Origin: Thermoplasma acidophilum DSM 1728
GTDB taxonomy: Archaea > Thermoplasmatota > Thermoplasmata > Thermoplasmatales > Thermoplasmataceae
Assembly (NCBI RefSeq): GCF_000195915.1
Contig: NC_002578.1
Coordinates: 62,001-126,000 of the forward strand
Reading direction: 5' to 3'
Length of the DNA stretch: 64,000 nucleotides
Position numbers and translations under genes: made by a program. Under the pieces are notes generated by a model. It saw only the letters and a program-made list of their open reading frames with translations, had not been told where the DNA came from and did not search any database. Below are positions 9,719 to 18,727 of the stretch, piece after piece. Each line of letters begins with the position of its first letter. Within the stretch, counting starts at the first letter, position 1.

Positions 9719-9725
9719 ATCAACC

Positions 9726-9761
9726 GATGATCAGGGAAACATTTTCTTTAACCTGATCATC
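9726..9761. terminator. Perfect 10-bp hairpin between ftsZ and pyrF
   Basis: GATGATCAGG at 9726-9735 pairs with CCTGATCATC at 9752-9761 around a 16-base loop, just after the ftsZ stop and 5-8 bases before the pyrF start. It may end ftsZ transcription, protect its 3' end, or act as an operator or translation control for pyrF. It lacks a T run after the stem, so a bacterial-type terminator is not supported. Confidence 0.5.
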
Positions 9762-9769
9762 ACCACGTG

Positions 9770-10414
9770 ATGTCGGAATCAAGGCTTGTGGTTGCACTAG
9801 ACCTCACGGACAAGGATAGAGCCCTGGAAATAGCCAGATCCATAGGAAGACAGGTGTTCGCCATAAAGATAAACTGGCCCCTGGTCCTGGCAGGATCCGG
9901 ATCGATAATAGGCGAGATCGCAAGGGTGTCGCGGGTTGTCTGTGACTTCAAGATAGCAGATATACCGAACACGAACAGCATAATAGCAAAATTTGCGAGG
10001 GATCAGGGAGCATGGGGCATAATATCGCATTCATTCACAGGCCTTGAATCACTGAGATCGGTCGTCGAAGCATCTGGCGATACTAAGGTCTTCTCGGTTG
10101 TGGCCATGTCGCATCCCGGTTCGGATCTCATTAACGACAATTACCGGAAGCTGATGGATATATCTGAGAGGGCAGGCGTCTACGGCTATATAGCGCCTGG
10201 CAATAAATTATCCGACCTGTCTGAAATACGGAAGCGCACGAAAAAGACCATAATGTCTCCAGGCATAGGATCGCAGGGAGGAAGGGCATCGGATGCCATA
10301 AAGGCCGGCGCGGATCTGGTTATAGTCGGAAGATCCATATACGAAAGTGCAGATCCGGTGACAGCAGCAGAAGCCATAAACGAGGAAATAGCAAAGGCCG
10401 TTGAACAAAACTAG
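9770..10414 (+). CDS. pyrF: Orotidine 5'-phosphate decarboxylase
   Basis: A 214-residue TIM-barrel enzyme for the last step of UMP synthesis, OMP to UMP plus CO2. Asp11 in VVALDLTD, Lys33 in FAIKINWP and the catalytic DxKxxD array (DFKIAD, Asp59, Lys61, Asp64) are all present. MSPGIG and the phosphate-binding VIVGRSIYE close the barrel. A GTG at 9767 directly precedes the ATG at 9770; I prefer the ATG. A hairpin overlaps the region just before the start, so its translation might respond to structure. No other pyrimidine gene is adjacent. Confidence 0.95.
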   Translation: MSESRLVVALDLTDKDRALEIARSIGRQVFAIKINWPLVLAGSGSIIGEIARVSRVVCDFKIADIPNTNSIIAKFARDQGAWGIISHSFTGLESLRSVVEASGDTKVFSVVAMSHPGSDLINDNYRKLMDISERAGVYGYIAPGNKLSDLSEIRKRTKKTIMSPGIGSQGGRASDAIKAGADLVIVGRSIYESADPVTAAEAINEEIAKAVEQN

Positions 10415-10498
10415 CGTTTGCTTGCATTCCAATCGCATCTTTTCATAATTGTAGAAGATGTATCAAAACACTAAATAGAGGATATTTGATAAGTATAC

Positions 10499-11191
10499 GT
10501 GTACATCCTCAGAACAAGGATAGAGGGAACCATAACACAGCAGCTCTATCGATCGTATTATCCTATATTTTCCTTCGCGGAAAATAAAAGATCCGTGGCA
10601 GGACTAGTTTTGGTGTTCAATTCTGGAGGCGGTGATGCAGTTGCTTCACAGCTGATGTTCGAGATGATCCGCAAGATCAGGAAGAAGAAGCCCGTATACT
10701 CTTTCATACAGGGCATATGCGCTTCCGGTGCATACTGGATCTCGGCGGGATCCTCAAAGATATACTCGCTTGATACCTCCTTGATAGGTTCCATAGGTGT
10801 AATATCGATGATACCCTACATCAAGCCTCTTCTCGACAAGATCGGTGTTGAGATGAAAATTTACAAGGTAGGCAAGTACAAGGACATGCTCTCATCATAC
10901 AGGGAGCCAAGCGATGAGGAGAATGAACACTACATGAGGGTTTTGAACGATGTGTACAGAAAATTCAGGGATTCTGTCATGACCGAGAGGAATATACCGG
11001 AAGATAAGATGGAGGATATAGCGCAGGGGCAGATATTCTCTCCATCAATGGCAATGGAAAACCGTCTCATAGACGGCATCGGAACCATGGATTCTATGAT
11101 GGACGATATGTACAGACAACTCGGGCGAAAATATAAGACACGCGACATACTTCCTAGGAGGCCATGGATAATGAGATTCCTGGGTACCTGA
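10499..11191 (+). CDS. sppA: SppA-type signal peptide peptidase (S49 family)
   Basis: A 230-residue serine protease using a Ser-Lys dyad. Ser76 lies in GICASGAYWIS and Lys128 in GKYKDMLS, with the oxyanion segment NSGGGD at 41-46. SppA degrades signal peptides left in the membrane. Unlike most SppA proteins, no N-terminal membrane helix is encoded: the protein starts at a GTG and goes straight into the fold (YILRTRIEGTI), so membrane contact would need another route or an undetected upstream start. The gene is followed after 22 bases by cobQ. The C-terminal part (RPWIMRFLGT) is short. Confidence 0.88.
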   Translation: MYILRTRIEGTITQQLYRSYYPIFSFAENKRSVAGLVLVFNSGGGDAVASQLMFEMIRKIRKKKPVYSFIQGICASGAYWISAGSSKIYSLDTSLIGSIGVISMIPYIKPLLDKIGVEMKIYKVGKYKDMLSSYREPSDEENEHYMRVLNDVYRKFRDSVMTERNIPEDKMEDIAQGQIFSPSMAMENRLIDGIGTMDSMMDDMYRQLGRKYKTRDILPRRPWIMRFLGT

Positions 11192-11213
11192 TATCCGTTG
11201 CCGAGGGAATTGC

Positions 11214-12626
11214 ATGAAGATGATCCAGGTTCTGGGAACATCATCGGGATCGGGCAAGACAACCATAGCGATGGCCCTGAGCAGGATATTTTTCAGATCT
11301 GGATACAGGGTGGCGCCGTTCAAGGCCGTTAACATGTCGTTGAACTCTGTGATAGTGGAGGGTGAATACGAGATCGCCAGGGCACAGTGGCTCCAGGCAA
11401 AGGCTGCCAATACTGAGCCCACCAGGTTCATGAATCCTATACTTCTGAAACCGGAGGGCATGGGGGCAAGCCAGGTAATAATGCTTGGAAAATCGCTTGG
11501 AAAGAAGACCATCCCCGAATACTATGAATTCATAATGAACGATGGGAAAAGGGTGATAAGAGAGGCAATAGACAGGATATCGGATGACTACGATCTGATA
11601 ATTGCAGAAGGAGCTGGATCTCCAGCAGAGATCAACCTTCTGGATCGGGATATGGCCAACATTTACGTTTCATCCATATACAACACGCCCGCAATACTTG
11701 TGGGCGATATAGATCGCGGTGGGGTCTTCGCATCCATCTACGGGACTCTATCCCTTATGCCAAGGCCAGATCTGGTGCGCTGGATAATGATAAACAAGAT
11801 GCGTGGCGATGCCTCACTGCTTGAACCCGGACTGAAGAAACTGGAGAATCTAACAGGAAAGAGGGTAATTGGCGTAGTGCCGTATTCTGAGAACAGACTC
11901 CCGGGAGAGGATTCTTTCGATTATGACCATCCAAGGGCCAGAGGATCGAAGATAACGATAGTTCGATATCCATTCATGGAAAATTATAGTGATCTGGATC
12001 CTCTTGTATATACCAGCACAGGATACAACTATGTAACCGCTGAAAACGCATCGGATCTGTCAGATGCAGATCTCATAGTGCTCCCAGGCTCAAAGAACGT
12101 GTTCGCGGATCTTGAATATATGAGGAAAAACGGTATAGACAAAATAATAATTGAAAACGCCGGGAGGGCCAAGATACTTGGCATATGCGGAGGATACCAG
12201 ATGCTGGGGCAGAGGATAACCATGGGTGAAATCTCGGCAGACGGCCTTGGGCTGCTCAGGGCCAAGACCAATTACGAAAGGACAAAGACAACAAGATCCG
12301 TTAGGTATCGTGTTGACAACACCCTTATGTCCGGAACCTGGGAAGAGGGATATGAGATACATTATGGCGCCGTGATCAGCCTGGGAGGCGAGAGGATGAA
12401 TGAGACGGATAAAGGGCCTGAAGGAAATGTGGACGCTAATAGGCTGGTCTTCGGAACAAACATACATGGAATACTGGCGAACAGATCCGTATTCAGGTTC
12501 ATGACAGGGAGGGATATAGGCGAACCGGAAGAGTATCTCAGAAGTGAGATCGATAGGTTCGCCGATGTTGTCAAAAGCAGCATAGATGTTGCTGATCTCA
12601 TCGAATATGCAAGTTCAAGGGAATAA
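11214..12626 (+). CDS. cobQ: Cobyric acid synthase
   Basis: A 470-residue glutamine-dependent amidase that amidates four side chains of adenosylcobyrinate a,c-diamide. The N-terminal BioD-like ATPase half starts with GTSSGSGKTT at 8-17. The C-terminal class I glutaminase half carries ILGICGGYQMLG with the nucleophile Cys and GTNIHGIL with the catalytic His. Length and domain order fit CobQ/CbiP. It begins a cobalamin group with cbiB, a permease and a CobT-like gene. With no corrin-ring genes nearby, the group suits corrinoid salvage or the late steps of synthesis. Confidence 0.95.
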   Translation: MKMIQVLGTSSGSGKTTIAMALSRIFFRSGYRVAPFKAVNMSLNSVIVEGEYEIARAQWLQAKAANTEPTRFMNPILLKPEGMGASQVIMLGKSLGKKTIPEYYEFIMNDGKRVIREAIDRISDDYDLIIAEGAGSPAEINLLDRDMANIYVSSIYNTPAILVGDIDRGGVFASIYGTLSLMPRPDLVRWIMINKMRGDASLLEPGLKKLENLTGKRVIGVVPYSENRLPGEDSFDYDHPRARGSKITIVRYPFMENYSDLDPLVYTSTGYNYVTAENASDLSDADLIVLPGSKNVFADLEYMRKNGIDKIIIENAGRAKILGICGGYQMLGQRITMGEISADGLGLLRAKTNYERTKTTRSVRYRVDNTLMSGTWEEGYEIHYGAVISLGGERMNETDKGPEGNVDANRLVFGTNIHGILANRSVFRFMTGRDIGEPEEYLRSEIDRFADVVKSSIDVADLIEYASSRE

Positions 12627-12941
12627 AGGCGATCATTCGACGTCATAAGGCGTGAATAGCATTTGCGCTAAATCTTGGCCAAACGTGCTAAGGAAATAGA
12701 TGGGTCCATATTGCGTGTTTTCATCGTTGTATCCATCCCGGTACAATTTTATGCCAAGAACTTTGCGATGCGTGAATCTTTCAGCTGTTTCTTGCCAATC
12801 TCCAACTTCTTTATTAATAACAATTCATTCTGGTAAATGAAAAACGATAAATGTCTATATGACGGATGGAATGGCAGTATGCAGAACATTTAACATGTAT
12901 AACGTGTAGCAAGTTACTGTAGCCGGGAAACTGGTGGATGT
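12627..12941. other. Intergenic gap between cobQ and cbiB with start-less open frames
   Basis: 315 bases. On the minus strand a stop-to-stop frame of about 63 codons ends at TGA 12633-12635 and reads a charged, Tyr-rich sequence (KVLGIKLYRDGYNDEN and YGPIYFLSTF), but it has no start codon. An overlapping frame upstream does start with ATG (MFCILPFHPSYRH) and runs 46 codons. Together they could be a frameshifted small gene. Against that, codon choice (CAA, CGC) is less typical of this genome. Before cbiB, GGTGG at 12933-12937 may serve as a ribosome binding site. No riboswitch fold was recognised although the next genes concern cobalamin. Confidence 0.25.
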
Positions 12942-13874
12942 ATGAATAATCTAATCATAATGATAATAATACTGATCGGTGCAATCGCTATCGACATAAT
13001 ATTCGGCGAACCAAAGGAGTACATACATCCAGTTGTTTTCTCTGGCAAGGTGTCGAAAAGGATAGAGACGTATTTCAGGCACCATGATAACAGGATAGTA
13101 TACGGATCAATTTTTGCCGTGGCCGTTATTGTCATAACTGCAATACCATATTTTCTTGCCATATACGTATCAAGTTTTGTTCTTGTCATCTATGTTATCG
13201 TGTCCATGGTGATTCTGAAGACAACCTTTTCCATTTCCGCCATGGGAGATCACATACGCCTCGTAGTTGAATCCCTGAAGAATGGAAACATAAGTGATGC
13301 ACGTGTTTATCTGTCAAGGGTGGTTAGAAGGGATACATCCAATCTGAATGAGAATGAGATATCCTCAGCAGCCATAGAGACCATTGCAGAGGGGCTTGTG
13401 GATGGATACATGACACCACTGTTCTTCTTCATATTTCTGGGCATTCCAGGGGCCTTCGTTGCGAGGATCATAAACACCCTTGATTCGATGTGTGGCTACA
13501 AGGACAGGGAAAATTTTGAATTCGGAAGATTCTCCGCGTTCATGGATACTGTCATAAATTACATCCCGGCCAGATTATCATGGTTTTTCATAGGTTTTTC
13601 TGCGGATGTTCTGAACTACAGGCATAAGGTCATAAGCCCACGGAAATATGTGAGCAGGTTTGACAGCGTGAATGCCGGCTGGCCCATATCCACCATGGCA
13701 TGCGCTCTCAACCTGAGGCTTGAGAAGAGGGGATCATACATAGTGAATGATGAGGGCTATCAGCCATCGGTCAGGGATATAGAACGATCCATGCACGTCT
13801 TTTATGTTGCAGTTTATTCCTACACAATAATATTCGTTCTCCCGCTTCTCGTGGCAATGGCCTTCCTCCTGTGA
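12942..13874 (+). CDS. cbiB: Adenosylcobinamide-phosphate synthase CbiB/CobD
   Basis: A 310-residue integral membrane protein that joins aminopropanol (phosphate) to adenosylcobyric acid. The first helix is followed by DIIFGEPKEYIHPVV, the conserved DxxxGxP...HPV motif of the family. SRVVRRDTSNLNENEISSAAIETIAEGLVDG and the later NTLDSMCGYKD are equally diagnostic. Four or five membrane segments are visible. It acts directly after CobQ in the pathway and is only 6 bases before the permease gene, so the group is probably co-transcribed. Confidence 0.95.
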   Translation: MNNLIIMIIILIGAIAIDIIFGEPKEYIHPVVFSGKVSKRIETYFRHHDNRIVYGSIFAVAVIVITAIPYFLAIYVSSFVLVIYVIVSMVILKTTFSISAMGDHIRLVVESLKNGNISDARVYLSRVVRRDTSNLNENEISSAAIETIAEGLVDGYMTPLFFFIFLGIPGAFVARIINTLDSMCGYKDRENFEFGRFSAFMDTVINYIPARLSWFFIGFSADVLNYRHKVISPRKYVSRFDSVNAGWPISTMACALNLRLEKRGSYIVNDEGYQPSVRDIERSMHVFYVAVYSYTIIFVLPLLVAMAFLL

Positions 13875-13880
13875 TCATCT

Positions 13881-15251
13881 TTGCTCGGTATCGTGCCTCA
13901 GGGCAGGCTAATAACGAAAATTTCTTATAATAAAGTCAAATTAACTTGCGTGGGGAGTGCAATATCTAGTTCGTTTGGGCCATTTATCCAGTCTCTTTCT
14001 TCCATAGGCCCGATGCTCAACATAATCGGCCTGTTTTCAATCATAGCTGCCATAGACTACAGAGATCTCTTTTACATAGTCATCATTGCCTTTGCCTTCT
14101 CTGCATTCAACATATACATGCCGTACAGGGCCTCATCTCTGATAAGATCAAACGGTGGCTACTATGCGGTCACAGGTCTGATGTCTGGAAAGCGCGCTGG
14201 TGTTGCCACAGCATATCTGTATCTCATATACGGGTTCTCTACCCTGCCGTCCATAACGCTGTTTCTGATGTCATTTGCATCATTTTTCATGAATTCTTTT
14301 TACGTTGAGATGCTGATTCCCGTATTTTACACTTCAATCGCCCTTTACGCGGTATCAAAGGGTGTTGGCAGATCCATTAACATCATGAAAGCGCTCGACA
14401 TAATCGAGATCGCTTTCATAATAGCCCTCGATGGGTTCATGCTGGCGCATCCCGAGGGGCACGTTCCGGGTCCGAACGAGATTAACTTTGCAGGCGGGAG
14501 CCTGTGGAGTGGGCTTCTGTTTGGAATGCTGATGTTCGCAGGGGTAGGTTCTGCTTTCTTCATAACTGAAAACACGAAGGATGGCAGGAAGAGGGTACCG
14601 CTTGGAATTCTCACGGCATTCATCGTGTCAGGAATTCTGATGTCGCTTTCGGCATACGCTGTCCAGTCATTTCTCGGAGAAAAAATGATCTCCTATTCGC
14701 TGAATCCGTATATAATAGTGGATTACCTGAGATCATCCGCCGGTTCGATCGTTTATTATGCCTTCATATTCTTTTCCGTATCCAGTGCATTCAATCTCAC
14801 CATAGGCTACCTTAACTCGTTCAGGAATGCAGTTGTGCGTATGTCGCTTGACAACATATTTGAGATTGATATGCGCAGATTCTATGCACTGATCTTCGCT
14901 CTCAATCTTGCAATTTCATGGGGCTTTTACCTTACGTTAGGGGTATTCTACGGTTTTATCATAGTCAGCGGGATTGTTTCCTCAATGTATCTCACGGTGC
15001 ATCTCATTTCAACGGTCGCCCTCTCCAGGCATGAGATCTCATCCCGCAGGAATCGTTACATGGCAATACTTTCTGCATCGTTCCTAATACTGGCGGTGAC
15101 GCTGGTCTATTCCATCATAGCGGATGCTACATCGGACATTATGATAGACCTGATCTATTTAGCCGGCGTCATTCTGGTCTCAATCTCCATTCTATTCCAT
15201 TTCAAGGGAAAGGCCTTAGAGCGGGTAAAATTTGGTGGTGATGAGGCATGA
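13881..15251 (+). CDS. APC-superfamily amino acid/amine permease
   Basis: A 456-residue membrane protein with about 12 hydrophobic segments, starting at a TTG 6 bases after cbiB or at a later internal start. The first segment contains VGSAISSSFGPF, similar to the broken first helix of APC transporters, and the second reads IIAFAFSAFNIYMPYRAS. It overlaps the following CobT-like gene by 4 bases (ATGA), so it is embedded in the cobalamin operon. A role in importing a precursor such as threonine (source of aminopropanol) or an amine would make sense of the location, but this is inference. The substrate is unknown. Confidence 0.7.
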   Translation: MLGIVPQGRLITKISYNKVKLTCVGSAISSSFGPFIQSLSSIGPMLNIIGLFSIIAAIDYRDLFYIVIIAFAFSAFNIYMPYRASSLIRSNGGYYAVTGLMSGKRAGVATAYLYLIYGFSTLPSITLFLMSFASFFMNSFYVEMLIPVFYTSIALYAVSKGVGRSINIMKALDIIEIAFIIALDGFMLAHPEGHVPGPNEINFAGGSLWSGLLFGMLMFAGVGSAFFITENTKDGRKRVPLGILTAFIVSGILMSLSAYAVQSFLGEKMISYSLNPYIIVDYLRSSAGSIVYYAFIFFSVSSAFNLTIGYLNSFRNAVVRMSLDNIFEIDMRRFYALIFALNLAISWGFYLTLGVFYGFIIVSGIVSSMYLTVHLISTVALSRHEISSRRNRYMAILSASFLILAVTLVYSIIADATSDIMIDLIYLAGVILVSISILFHFKGKALERVKFGGDEA

Positions 15252-16273
15252 TCATCGATGACGTCATCATCGGAAAGGGGATAGGTGACATCGAGTTCTC
15301 CAGGGAAAACACCATATTTGTCCTCATAGCCGGTACAACCGAGGTATCGCTGCGTTCAGGAATAACTGCTGCAGGGGCTTCACCGGAGTTCACGCGCATA
15401 ACTCCAACGGTAGATGCAGAGATAATAGGGGAGGGCAAATGCCTGAGCACTGCCGATCCGCCGATGACTCCGGAGGGCATACCCACGCCTGCAATAGTGT
15501 CTCGTGCAATTCTCGATCTTACAGGCCTGCGATCCCTGATAGTCAATGGCGGTTTTTCCGTGCGTCCGAAAACGGCATTCTTCGAGACATACATCGAACC
15601 ATCCAGGGATCCTGGCCTTGATAGGGCCGTAATGGAAGCAGAGAGGGTAATGGAAGCCGGTCGCAGGCTTGGAAAGATTCTGGATGGAAATTTCAAAAAT
15701 ATAATCCTGGGCGAGAGCTTTCCAGGAGGGACGACGACGGCGTACGTGGTGCTGAGATCCTTGGGCATAGACTCTGGAACGAGCAGTAGCATGCCTGTCG
15801 ATCCAGACAACCTGAAAAAAAAGGTTGCAGAGGAGAGTTTCAGGAGGCGCAATGTTCGGTCGCCACTGGAAGCGGCCACAGAATACGGCGATAACCTAAT
15901 GATATTCATGATCGGATTGGCCGAATCCATCAGATCCTCCAAGATGATACTTGGTGGTGGCACACAGATGGCCAACGCGGCAAATCTCATAGCGAAGGTC
16001 AATGGGCGTACGGACCAGGTAGTGGCAACCACGCAGTGGGTATTCTCCCACAGATCGGATCTGTTCAGGATTCTGGGCCTGGAGGATCGCAGTATAATTT
16101 CAGTTATGGACTTTGGCAGGATGAGGAATAATGGCCTCAGGTTATACAATCAGGGCCACGTCCGTGAGGGTGTTGGCATGGGTGCACTTTACTCGTATGC
16201 AAGGATCGCTGGATTCAGCAGGGAAGAGATAGAATCTGCAATAGATGATTTCTATACAACTTTCCTGAGATGA
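15248..16273 (+). CDS. CobT-like nicotinate-nucleotide phosphoribosyltransferase (UPF0284 family)
   Basis: A 341-residue protein of the archaeal CobT-like group. Features by eye: FVLIAGTTEVSLRSGITAAGA at the start, then STADPPMTPEGIPTPAIVSRA, a glycine-rich LGESFPGGTTTAYV and MILGGGTQMANAANL. CobT activates the lower-ligand base of cobalamin by moving phosphoribose from nicotinate mononucleotide. Archaeal relatives are annotated by similarity and may use another base. The ATGA overlap with the permease and neighbouring cbiB and cobQ support the cobalamin role. Confidence 0.8.
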   Translation: MIIDDVIIGKGIGDIEFSRENTIFVLIAGTTEVSLRSGITAAGASPEFTRITPTVDAEIIGEGKCLSTADPPMTPEGIPTPAIVSRAILDLTGLRSLIVNGGFSVRPKTAFFETYIEPSRDPGLDRAVMEAERVMEAGRRLGKILDGNFKNIILGESFPGGTTTAYVVLRSLGIDSGTSSSMPVDPDNLKKKVAEESFRRRNVRSPLEAATEYGDNLMIFMIGLAESIRSSKMILGGGTQMANAANLIAKVNGRTDQVVATTQWVFSHRSDLFRILGLEDRSIISVMDFGRMRNNGLRLYNQGHVREGVGMGALYSYARIAGFSREEIESAIDDFYTTFLR

Positions 16274-16315
16274 TGTTCCTTTTACTAGGAGAATATCGGT
16301 ATTTTCAACCGCAGG

Positions 16316-17359
16316 TCAAGTGTTGCTGCCCATTCCTTGAGATGCAAGGACCAGGTAGGTGGTCAGTGCATCCCTGTTCTCCTTCACGTCGTGTACTCTC
16401 AGTATTGATACCCTGTTCTCGGCTAGATATATGCTCGTGCCTATTGTTCCAGCAAGCCTGTTCTCGACATTCTGGCCGGTTATGGTTCCTATGAACGTCT
16501 TCCTGGAGGTACCAACGAGCAATGGGAATCCGACATTGAAGCTCTTTATGTTTCTGAGTATATCCACATTTCCCTTTATGTCCTTGGCGAAGCCTATTCC
16601 AGGATCAAGTATTATCCGATCGAAACCAACGTCATTCCTCAGGAGTTCATCGGCCCTGTTGGCGAGGAATCCGGCCACATCGTAAATTATGTCATCGTAC
16701 GCGGTCAGGCTTTGCATGTTTTCCGGCGTGCCGCGCATGTGCATCACTATGCAGTTCAGCCCGGAATCCTTTGCAATATCTATCATTTTCCTGTCGGTGA
16801 ATCCTGATATATCGTTTATGTAGTTTATTTCATATTTTATGAGGCCATCGATCACAGATGGATGTCTGGAATCTATCGAAATTGGTATGTCTGAATAATC
16901 TCTGACCATCTTGACCACGGGAATCAGCCTCTCGAGTTCAGTGGATGGATCGATCCCCTTGCTACCAGGCCTTGTGCTCTCAGCACCTATGTCTAGTATA
17001 TCGGGTTTCTCATCTATCATCTTGAATACGAGGTCTGAGTGTCCGAGAACGCGGCTTCCCGGATAAAACGAATCCGGCGTGGCGTTCACTATGCCCATTA
17101 TCTTGGGTATTGATGGCTTGTCATCCAGCGCTTTGAATACGGCAGCAGAGGCAGCATCTTCGTGTCCTGGATACATGGAGTAGAATTCCATCAGATCCCT
17201 GAACATCTTCTGATCTGCCCACACAATGTACTTTTTCTTTCCACCTTCAGTGATCTCCTCGTGTTCTACAGGTGGGGCTTTCTCGGAAAATATCTCAAAC
17301 TGGAACCGCCCATTGGATCCACCATAGAATCCCCTGCGCGGGATGATCAGACCGTCCAT
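16316..17359 (-). CDS. folP: Dihydropteroate synthase with N-terminal extension
   Basis: 347 residues. From about residue 88 the protein is a classic dihydropteroate synthase TIM barrel: MGIVNATPDSFYPGS, DIGAESTRPGS, ISIDSRHPSV, NDISGF, MHMRGTPENMQ, DPGIGFAKD, GTSRKTFIG and RVHDVKENRDAL. It condenses a pterin pyrophosphate with an aromatic amine in folate or methanopterin-type cofactor synthesis. The first 87 or so residues (FQFEIFSEKAPPVEHEEI, KYIVWADQKMF) are not part of the catalytic barrel. They may be a domain used for the archaeal modified-folate substrate. The gene is alone and convergent with the CobT-like gene. Confidence 0.9.
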   Translation of the reverse strand: MDGLIIPRRGFYGGSNGRFQFEIFSEKAPPVEHEEITEGGKKKYIVWADQKMFRDLMEFYSMYPGHEDAASAAVFKALDDKPSIPKIMGIVNATPDSFYPGSRVLGHSDLVFKMIDEKPDILDIGAESTRPGSKGIDPSTELERLIPVVKMVRDYSDIPISIDSRHPSVIDGLIKYEINYINDISGFTDRKMIDIAKDSGLNCIVMHMRGTPENMQSLTAYDDIIYDVAGFLANRADELLRNDVGFDRIILDPGIGFAKDIKGNVDILRNIKSFNVGFPLLVGTSRKTFIGTITGQNVENRLAGTIGTSIYLAENRVSILRVHDVKENRDALTTYLVLASQGMGSNT

Positions 17360-17462
17360 GATCCCCTTATTAAATTTGGCATCTTATAGATTTTTTCATG
17401 GGGGCGATGCAGTTTGAAATAAGGGAATGGATTGACCAGAGCTTGAATTGAGATCTTTGCAT

Positions 17463-18617
17463 TCAAGCTCCAAGGGCATTCTGGATATCTGCGATCAGAT
17501 CCTCTGCATCCTCTATGCCTATTGAGAACCTTACAAGGTTGTCGCTTATGCCCATTCGTTCCCTTTCTTCTCTGGACAGCGAGGAATGCGAAGTCTCCGC
17601 CGGTAGTGTTATGAGGCTTTCAACACCGCCAAGGCTTGCGGCCACCATCGGTATGCTGAGTTTCCTCAGAAATGAGTGGACATCCCTATCGCGCCTTATC
17701 TCAAAGGATACCATGCCTCCAAACCCGCTGAGCACCTTTTTTCCCATTTCGGTGTCCGGATAATAAACCCGGGATATGGAATCGTTTTTCCTCAGGAAGG
17801 TTGCAATCTCCATACCATTTCTGTTATGCTTCTCCATCCTCAAGCCGAGAGTCTTCAAGCCGCGAAGCGCAAGATAGGCCTGTATGGGATCTGGGTTCGA
17901 TCCATAGGTCTTCCTACGGATGACGAGGCTGTTGAATATCTCCTTGCTGTTCGTACCCACAACGCCCATAACGATGTCGCTGTGACCTCCAATGTATTTT
18001 GTGGCACTGTGTATCACTACGTCAGCCCCCAGATCAAGAGGGTGCTGGTTGTACGGGGATGCAAACGTTGCATCAACTATAACAAGGGATTTCTTCGCAT
18101 AGTCTGACACGGATCTTATGTCCGGTACCTTGAGTGTCGGATTCGTTATCGACTCCATGTAGATAGCATCGTATTTTGATGGATCAAAATCTAGGCTGTT
18201 GATCCTCTCGGTATCGATGTAATCGACCTTTATGCCAAGATCACCGAGTACCTTGTTAAAAAAATAAAACGTCTGCCCGTAGAGATCCGACAAAGAAAGC
18301 ATTCTTGAACCCGGATGGAGAAGCCCAGTGATCGCAGAGGTTATTGCACCCATACCGGAGGAGAAAGAAAGTGCATATTCGGCGCCCTCAACTGCTGCAT
18401 ACTTCTCCTCAAATGCCTGTACCGTTGGGTTTCCCCATCTGGTGTATATGTAAGGCTGGTCTCTTGTGTGATCGGTGTAAGCTTCCTTTTCAGGATTCGG
18501 ATATACGAATGTAGAAGTCTCGAATATAGGTGTGGTGACGTTTCCGAATCTTGGATCCCTGAGCTCTCCAGACTGAACAGCCTTGGTGTTGAAGCCCTTA
18601 TACCTGTGTGATACCAT
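17463..18617 (-). CDS. Cystathionine gamma-synthase/lyase family PLP enzyme
   Basis: A 384-residue Cys/Met metabolism PLP enzyme. Hallmarks are YIYTRWGNPTVQAFEEKYAA near the N-terminus, ALSFSSGMGAI, DADFASPY-like VDATFASPYNQHPL, and the PLP-lysine motif DVVIHSATKYIGGHSD, followed by LRGLKTLGLRM. Members make or split cystathionine, or act as methionine gamma-lyase or O-acyl-homoserine sulfhydrylase; sequence inspection alone does not separate these. Length is normal. It is divergent from tmk and has no sulfur-pathway neighbour. Confidence 0.88.
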   Translation of the reverse strand: MVSHRYKGFNTKAVQSGELRDPRFGNVTTPIFETSTFVYPNPEKEAYTDHTRDQPYIYTRWGNPTVQAFEEKYAAVEGAEYALSFSSGMGAITSAITGLLHPGSRMLSLSDLYGQTFYFFNKVLGDLGIKVDYIDTERINSLDFDPSKYDAIYMESITNPTLKVPDIRSVSDYAKKSLVIVDATFASPYNQHPLDLGADVVIHSATKYIGGHSDIVMGVVGTNSKEIFNSLVIRRKTYGSNPDPIQAYLALRGLKTLGLRMEKHNRNGMEIATFLRKNDSISRVYYPDTEMGKKVLSGFGGMVSFEIRRDRDVHSFLRKLSIPMVAASLGGVESLITLPAETSHSSLSREERERMGISDNLVRFSIGIEDAEDLIADIQNALGA

Positions 18618-18727
18618 GAATCGACATGACAGTGCAGGATAACAACATTTGCTTTAGCCAATGTGTACATGCGCAGATTAGAGCGTTTTTCAGTACATTT
18701 ATTATCATGTGGTTTCTATCCATCTGA

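Noticed and set aside
15202-16149. 315-codon open frame on the minus strand opposite the CobT-like gene
   Set aside because: It is rich in Ser, Pro and Leu with no motif, and arises from the codon pattern of the well-supported sense gene.
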